DNA from: Triops longicaudatus | Lineage: Eukaryota > Arthropoda > Branchiopoda > Notostraca > Triopsidae | Assembly: GCA_022885665.1 (NCBI GenBank) | Contig: JAGQDJ010000051.1 | Coordinates: forward strand, 310,001 to 374,000 | Direction of reading: 5' to 3' | DNA length: 64,000 nucleotides | Shown: one piece after another, positions 59,701 to 64,000 of the stretch | Position numbering within the stretch: the stretch's first letter is position 1 | Layout: the number at the start of each line of letters is the position of its first letter | Made by a program: the position numbers and the translations under genes | Notes under the pieces: generated by a model | What the model saw: only the letters and a program-made list of their open reading frames with translations | What the model was told of the DNA's origin: nothing | Database searches by the model: none

Positions 59701-62503
59701 GATGCGCCATCAGCGCCCCCAGTTCCAAGAAAGACTTGCCGCAAAACTTGCACAGCGCTGGCGTGCCGCTACTACTACTACTGTTGTTACTGCTACTCGA
59801 GGCGCCCGCCATGGCGCCCCCGCTTCCCGTGCCGCCGGTAGGGGCGCTAGTGGCGCTGCCTCGATGCGTGGCAGCGTTAGGCACGTTACCGGGAGGGGCG
59901 GAGTGATGCGGGGGCGGCACTTGGCCCGGGGCCAGGTTCAAGCCCATGGAGAGGCTAGATAGGCCTAAAGAGGACATGGAGTGCACCATGGAGGCGGTGC
60001 TTACAGCAGACGAGAGTTGCTGCGTGTCCTGCGCCCCCAGCCGGGGGAACATGACGGGCCCAAGGGCAAAGTCACTACTTGGGTGGCCTTCGGTGTTGCC
60101 CCCGCCCATGAGCGAGGCCAACATGGCGACACTGGGTATCGAGCCTAAGGCCGAGGACTCCATGGCGTGAGAGAACATGGAGCCCAGGCCGCGGACGTTC
60201 AAGCTGGCGCTTGAGGCGCTGCGGTGGCTCTCGGACGCTTCGCGGTCGCCGGGATCCGGCTCGCCAAAGTTGCCAGCGGTGGCCAGCCTGCTGTTACTCG
60301 CGAGGCCGCTAGAGCCCGTGTCGTCCGCGAAGAGCGTGGCGCGGCTGCGCGAGATGGAGCTGTCTTCGTAGCTGCCGTGCCGCGTCCGCAGCCGGCCAAA
60401 CTCGTAGAAGCGTTCTTCGACGGCTAGGGAAGCGATGGTGGCGGCATGAGTGGCTGTTTGTCGACCGTAGAGGCCTGCGGCGGCGGCGGCCGCTGCTGCC
60501 GCAGCCGAGGTGTTGTGGTCTAGCACGCTGGTCAGATGGCGCCGTTTGATGGAGAGTGACGTCCGTTGCATCATTTCATTGTTGTCGCGAGGGAAAATGC
60601 TGGGCACTGGGCCAAAGTCGCGTTCCGGGTCGAGGTGGTTGTGGGTCAACAGGTGGCGCGAGAGGCGACTCGGTGACGGAAAGGCCACACCGCACCGCCC
60701 ACAGGAAAATCCGCCACTGGGCGTCGGGTGGGCGCCCCGTGACGTGGAGGGCTGGTGGTGGTGGTGGGGTGGCACTAAAGCCGAGGCAGTTTCAGCCGCG
60801 TTGGCGGCTCCTGGTTCGGGATAGGCGCTCCCTTGGACTTCCTGCAAGACAAAAGAACAAAAGAACCTCAACTTCTTGTGACTCGTGCACGGCGGAGGCT
60901 GGCGGCAGACAAGAAGTTGACATTCATTTGTCTTTTCTCTTGGCAAAAGGGGAGTAATAATAGATGATGACGATGAAATAAAGGTGTTTGAAAAAGGGGA
61001 GAAAAATCGGGAAAATTTTGCGCGGAAGTCAAAGTTGGTGGGCAAGACAGGAGTATTCCGTCCAAGGAGACCAAGAGACGCCAGATTTTCTGAGTTCGGA
61101 AACCGGAAGAAAAGATTTCTTGCGGGAATGGGCGAATTCTTGTGTGTGTGTTTCTTAAGGAGTAACTGAGCTGATATCTTGTATTGGCTCTAGCTTGGTA
61201 TGAATTACTGCACGAAGGAAATCAGGAAGAATAGAAATTACGAAGAAATGGTAAATCGTCTGTTCAAAAAATGAAGGAAGCTTATACGTTCTGGGACAAA
61301 CTACTATGCCAGGGTTAATAGCTTATCCCAGAATTTTCAGTTGCAAGCTGAAAATCGCGAGCTATTAAAAATAAGTTCCTGGAACAGTTAATCACGCAAA
61401 GCAAATGCGCGATTGTCCCAGAGACCTTCGCCCGTTCATAATCGTATACAGTTGTCGTTGGGTTCTGAGACAGTCTATCAAATTCGCAGCTTGTCCCAGA
61501 AACTTCAGACAAACTGTAAGAATAGTACAAGGCTGACGGTTACTGGCACTTTACGTTCATTTGTTCCAGAGCTTATTAGACTGCTTCATGATAGTTCAAA
61601 TTTTTGTAGCGTTAAAGCAAAGTTGATAAGAACTGATTTGCGAGGTAGCTTTAAGGAAACAGAAGGGGAAAGATGGAGTGTAAAAATTCACAGCGACAGC
61701 TGCTCCCTTATAGCCAGTGTGTGAGGGTGGAGATTTTTTGGATGTTTTTGTATCTCGTTTTTTTTCCGGTGGAGAGAACTGAAGTAGCCGGAAACATGTT
61801 TGAATTTCTGGTTGAGAAAGTTTTGCCCCGTGTACCAAGTCCAAATGAAGTCAACTTCTTTTGTAGTAAATATACGCGTGACAAACTTGCCAATCGCAAG
61901 TGTGATGGATTCCTTTTTAACTTTTTCGCAAATTTCTTTTTTTCCTTACATAAAGGGCCGCAGCAGCTTTCATAATACCTTTTCGCAACCATAACTCTTA
62001 TGAGCCAAAAAAAATTCTTTGGCTTTTTCAGGTTATAGAAGCTCAGCGAAAAGCCACTACTCCACTTCATAGACGCTTATGAACAACAAACACGAAGCAT
62101 CGTACGAAAAAAAAAATATACTTTTTTTTACACTGAGCCCTGGTTGGTGATCGAGATCAATAGTTCACGTGCTCTTCGCCAAAAGCACATCCGAGACCAG
62201 TCATAACTGGTGGAGTATGTAGTGCTTGTAAGCCACACGAGTCTTTTTTTGGGTTCCTTTCGTAAAGGAACCAGGCCAAAATAGAGCGTGAAATTCAACT
62301 CTTTCTGGCACGTTAGAGAAAAAAATAATCACAAAAGAAACTGGATGGCTTACCTGGTCGGCATGTCTCCCGTATTCCGAGCTGGATTCCGAAAAGGTGG
62401 GCGAACGCGAGCGTGAGCGAGAGGGCGGTCCTTCCGGTCTGGTCCCACCTGAAGGGAGGGATAACCCTTCTCCTGCTTCCCAGTCCTGTTCTTTCTTCAA
62501 GGC
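36574..62503 (-). CDS. C2H2 zinc-finger gene with two alternative terminal exons (BTB-ZF-like locus), 5' end off window
   Basis: A transcription-factor locus read on the minus strand. An internal exon (62354-62503) ends in phase 0, and both terminal finger exons (59453-60841 and 36574-38775) begin in phase 0 after good acceptors and end in their own stop codons. Each can therefore serve as an alternative C-terminus. The two terminal exons share a plan: an upstream finger region, long Ser/Ala-rich disordered sequence with poly-Ala, then three tandem C2H2 fingers joined by TGERPF/TGERPY linkers close to the stop. This arrangement resembles lola, tramtrack, broad and fruitless, where a shared BTB exon joins alternative finger sets. 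A BTB domain is not in this window, so the class is inferred. Two adjacent separate genes remain possible. Confidence 0.7.
39399..39426 (+). mobile_element. pogo/Tigger-like transposon terminus (fragment)
   Basis: TA followed by CAGTAGAACTCTTAGATAAC and AGACCC. The first nine bases are identical to the terminus at 7637-7645 read on the other strand. A matching right end was not found; a related word GACTATAACGGAC lies near 39641. Fragment only. Confidence 0.33.
45703..45722 (+). repeat. (TG)10 microsatellite
   Basis: Ten perfect TG units following a T run. Simple repeat. Confidence 0.9.
45752..46316. repeat. Pair of identical 17-bp direct repeats with internal inverted symmetry
   Basis: AGCCCCGAGGGCTACAG occurs at 45752-45768 and again at 46300-46316. 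The first 13 bases form an AGCCC-CGA-GGGCT stem-loop. Outside these 17 bases the flanks differ. Confidence 0.7.
50880..50893 (+). repeat. Poly-C tract
   Basis: Fourteen consecutive C, a likely length-variable homopolymer. Confidence 0.8.
51249..51456. promoter_or_regulatory. GA-rich and CT-rich cluster pair
   Basis: A GA-rich block (51249-51290, including seven GA units at 51277-51290) is followed about 130 bases later by a CT-rich block (51422-51456). In arthropods, GAGAG/CTCTC clusters can bind GAGA-factor-type proteins at promoters and Polycomb elements. The regulatory role is inference. Confidence 0.35.
53513..53546. promoter_or_regulatory. Three GCATGC motifs within 34 bases
   Basis: GCATGC at 53513-53518, 53530-53535 and 53541-53546. 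(U)GCAUG is the Rbfox splicing-factor site, and the motif reads the same on both strands. Function here is inference. Confidence 0.35.
59453..60841 (-). CDS. Zinc-finger gene, terminal exon A (four C2H2 fingers)
   Basis: Codes for 462 residues and TGA. It begins EVQGSAYPEPGAANAAE. Finger 1, at about residues 46-67, is FSCGRCGVAFPSPSRLSRHL and LTH. A middle part rich in Ala/Ser (a run of about ten Ala after NTS) follows. Three tandem fingers lie at about 364-440: CKFCGKSFLELGALMAHLPF, CDFCGKAFKLRHHMKDHARV and CRLCGKTFSRSTILKAHEKT, all with complete Cys2-His2 sets and TGERPF linkers. A tail of about 22 residues follows. Probable sequence-specific DNA binding. The acceptor is TGTCTTGCAG|GAAGTC, phase 0. 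The translation upstream of this site lacks conserved features and is probably intron. Confidence 0.9.
   Translation of the reverse strand, partial: EVQGSAYPEPGAANAAETASALVPPHHHHQPSTSRGAHPTPSGGFSCGRCGVAFPSPSRLSRHLLTHNHLDPERDFGPVPSIFPRDNNEMMQRTSLSIKRRHLTSVLDHNTSAAAAAAAAAAGLYGRQTATHAATIASLAVEERFYEFGRLRTRHGSYEDSSISRSRATLFADDTGSSGLASNSRLATAGNFGEPDPGDREASESHRSASSASLNVRGLGSMFSHAMESSALGSIPSVAMLASLMGGGNTEGHPSSDFALGPVMFPRLGAQDTQQLSSAVSTASMVHSMSSLGLSSLSMGLNLAPGQVPPPHHSAPPGNVPNAATHRGSATSAPTGGTGSGGAMAGASSSSNNSSSSSGTPALCKFCGKSFLELGALMAHLPFHTGERPFRCDFCGKAFKLRHHMKDHARVHTGERPFPCRLCGKTFSRSTILKAHEKTHLPKTERGFLQPPSPPDGLGSGP
60842..62353 (-). other. Zinc-finger gene intron upstream of terminal exon A
   Basis: About 1.5 kb. 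It contains a set of imperfect TTGTCCCAGA-like words (61286-61575) and an ATTTTCAG/CTGAAAAT hairpin (61333-61355). No coding sequence was recognised. Confidence 0.7.
61286..61575. repeat. Dispersed TTGTCCCAGA-like words
   Basis: Variants occur near 61290 (inverted), 61324, 61413, 61493 and 61562: CTGGGACAAA, TTATCCCAGAA, TTGTCCCAGAG, TTGTCCCAGAAA and TTGTTCCAGAG. The spacing is irregular, roughly 35-90 bases. Confidence 0.4.
62354..62503 (-). CDS. Zinc-finger gene, internal linker exon
   Basis: Fifty codons in phase 0 at both ends: ALKKEQDWEAGEGLSLP, then PPSRSRSRSPTFSESSSEYG and RHADQ. The RSRSRSP run is a typical phosphorylated disordered linker. The acceptor is TCGTCCAG|GCCTTG and the donor GACCAG|GTAAGC. 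It has no domain, so the assignment rests on the open frame and strong splice sites. Confidence 0.72.
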
Positions 62504-62889
62504 CTGGACGAAAAACAAAAAAGTCGCAAAAGCTCACATTTTAATTCAAAATTCGCTACGTGCACGCAAATATTTAATCCAGTTTCAAAATGAAAGCAAA
62601 ATCTTTGCAAATATAAAAAAAGCAAAAACAAATCCCTTTCCTTCCCTTGTCAAAGCTGCCGTGATGTCTTTCCGGGCACAAGGGTCAAACGATGCGACAG
62701 ACACGGAAGTGATATATTACCGTTAAGCGTGCAACATTGGCCTCCTTTTTATATATAGTACGTGTATGCCAATTTACAGCCACGCTACGAAGGCCAAGTT
62801 AGGACAGGTTAATCATTTTTTCACTCCTCATCCTCTTTTTGCCTTCGTCTGCGGGAGTTGGGCTAGCGGGCAGCTTGCTAATCAAAGCA

Positions 62890-63054
62890 AATGGACCCAG
62901 CGACGGCGGAACTGGGGGGGGGGGGGNNNNNNNNNNNNNNNNNNNNNNNNNNNNNNNNNNNNNNNNNNNNNNNNNNNNNNNNNNNNNNNNNNNNNNNNNN
63001 NNNNNNNCCCCCCCCCCCCTGAGAAACACTCGTTCCGCCGTCACTGAATGGACC
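62890..63054. mobile_element. hAT-like element with 8-bp target duplication, interior missing
   Basis: AATGGACC at 62890-62897 is repeated directly at 63047-63054. Immediately inside, CAGCGACGGCGGAAC (62898-62912) is mirrored by the complement CAGTGACGGCGGAAC at 63032-63046, with one mismatch in 15. An 8-bp duplication and a CAGNG-type terminus are hAT hallmarks. Inside lie 13 G, 81 undetermined bases and 12 C, so the true interior and its length are unknown. Confidence 0.62.
62927..63007. other. Assembly gap (81 N)
   Basis: A run of undetermined bases bounded by poly-G and poly-C. Any open frame drawn across it is meaningless. Confidence 0.99.
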
Positions 63055-64000
63055 CAAGCTACAGTCCTCGTCTAACTCCACGGCACTTGCGGGAACCAAC
63101 TCTCTCACTTTTAACTTCGCATAGTAACGCACGGGAAGCTATTTTGATAGCAGTAAATTTTCGTAGATATTTCTTAGCTTTCAAAAGAGATTTGACAACA
63201 TAAGTCGAGCCCGGATGTGAGAAGAAACCACTTGCATCAAGTCTTTCATGCTTAGAGATCTTGACAAAAATACATTATAAGAACTCAGATGCTTGGAAGA
63301 CCCCACGTAAGAGACGCCTTGAATGATTTCACTCGTTGTGTCTCTCATATCAAGGGAGGACGTGCGTATAGACAAGCCTTTTGTAGAATGAACGCAGACA
63401 GTGCAGCAGCATTGTTAAGCGATTTAGATGTTACAATGTAAAATGGGGAACCACAAATGGCAAAAAATACCACCTAAAATGAAAATCGTAACCAATAATT
63501 GGTTCCTGCTTCCAAAAAATGAGTTTGACCTACCAAATGATGGCGAAATATTACTAAAAAAATCCTATTATTGGGAACGCTTTCCAGGATCGGTAATTTT
63601 TGTTTTATTTTTTCCAACGTGGTGGCTTTCAAGATTTCCACTCCTGTTCCGAAGACCGAAGATACGTGTGTTCCCCCGCAATGAGTTCGTAATACAGATA
63701 GCTGTCTAGCGTTTCACGCTCTATTTTCAGAACCACTTTGCATATGGAAAAACATCATGCGATCTGTGTTGTGATATCTAAGCAGTGCACTATAGGGCTC
63801 TAATATATATAATGTTCGAAAAAGAAACGATTAAAGAACGGCCTTATGCTAACCGAACGAAACTGGACAACAATGAAATTTCCCCTTGAAAGAGCGTTGC
63901 GGCGGGTCATAGAACATTCGTGTAAGGATGGAGTGAAACAACGCTCGAGTGTCGGAAGTTTTAGTCAATAGTGGTGTTACCTTTTAATCACTTGTAGGTA

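Larger units (their letters stand above)
62504..64000. other. Right-edge intron or spacer
   Basis: Upstream of the linker exon on the minus strand and presumably intron of the zinc-finger gene. It contains the gap-bearing element at 62890-63054. The remaining sequence is AT-rich with no recognised exon; no BTB domain was seen. Confidence 0.6.

Noticed and set aside
59492..59962. Plus-strand open frames opposite zinc-finger exon A
   Set aside because: Antisense shadows of coding sequence with intact fingers on the minus strand.
62766..63132. Open frames crossing the N run
   Set aside because: Artefacts of reading through undetermined bases.

Overview
This is animal nuclear DNA, most likely arthropod. 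The genes are split by GT-AG introns, spacers are AT-rich with microsatellites and homopolymers, and the genes present (mask/ANKHD1, a KLHL2/KLHL3-type kelch protein, a soluble inorganic pyrophosphatase and a large C2H2 zinc-finger locus) are metazoan. The zinc-finger locus, with alternative terminal finger exons, resembles the insect/crustacean BTB-ZF loci (lola, tramtrack, broad, fruitless). No bacterial gene, rRNA, CRISPR array or convincing tRNA was seen. Family calls come from reading translations; no database search was run.

Layout. (1) About 11-14155, minus strand: the 5' part of mask/ANKHD1 in 14 exons, starting at an ATG at 14155 and leaving the left edge before the second ankyrin block and KH domain. 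All exon phases agree, and the 15-repeat first ankyrin block is complete. (2) 14156-17757: spacer with a probable transposon relic. (3) 17758-20826, minus: a complete nine-exon BTB-BACK-kelch gene of 609 aa. (4) 20827-21928: divergent spacer with an ATA-type microsatellite. (5) 21929-24311, plus: a complete seven-exon inorganic pyrophosphatase, 375 aa from the upstream ATG (with a mitochondrial-type presequence) or 289 aa from an internal ATG at the position of the cytosolic enzyme start. (6) 24312-36573: about 12 kb without recognisable genes, with a MITE-like inverted-repeat element. (7) 36574-62503, minus: the 3' part of a zinc-finger gene. A 150-base phase-0 exon (62354-62503) can splice in frame to either of two terminal exons, one with four C2H2 fingers (59453-60841) and one with six finger modules (36574-38775), separated by about 20.7 kb. 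The 5' exons, where a BTB domain would be expected, lie beyond the right edge. (8) 62504-64000: upstream intron holding an assembly gap that sits inside what looks like a hAT-type element with 8-bp target duplications.

The four genes are housekeeping or regulatory and do not form one pathway: a scaffold/RNA-binding protein (mask), a CUL3 ubiquitin-ligase adaptor (KLHL2/3), pyrophosphate hydrolysis (PPase) and transcription control (zinc fingers). The accessory interest lies in the alternative zinc-finger cassettes, the dual-start pyrophosphatase and a set of short inverted-repeat DNA transposon relics in introns and spacers. I found nothing that clearly amounts to a new biological system.
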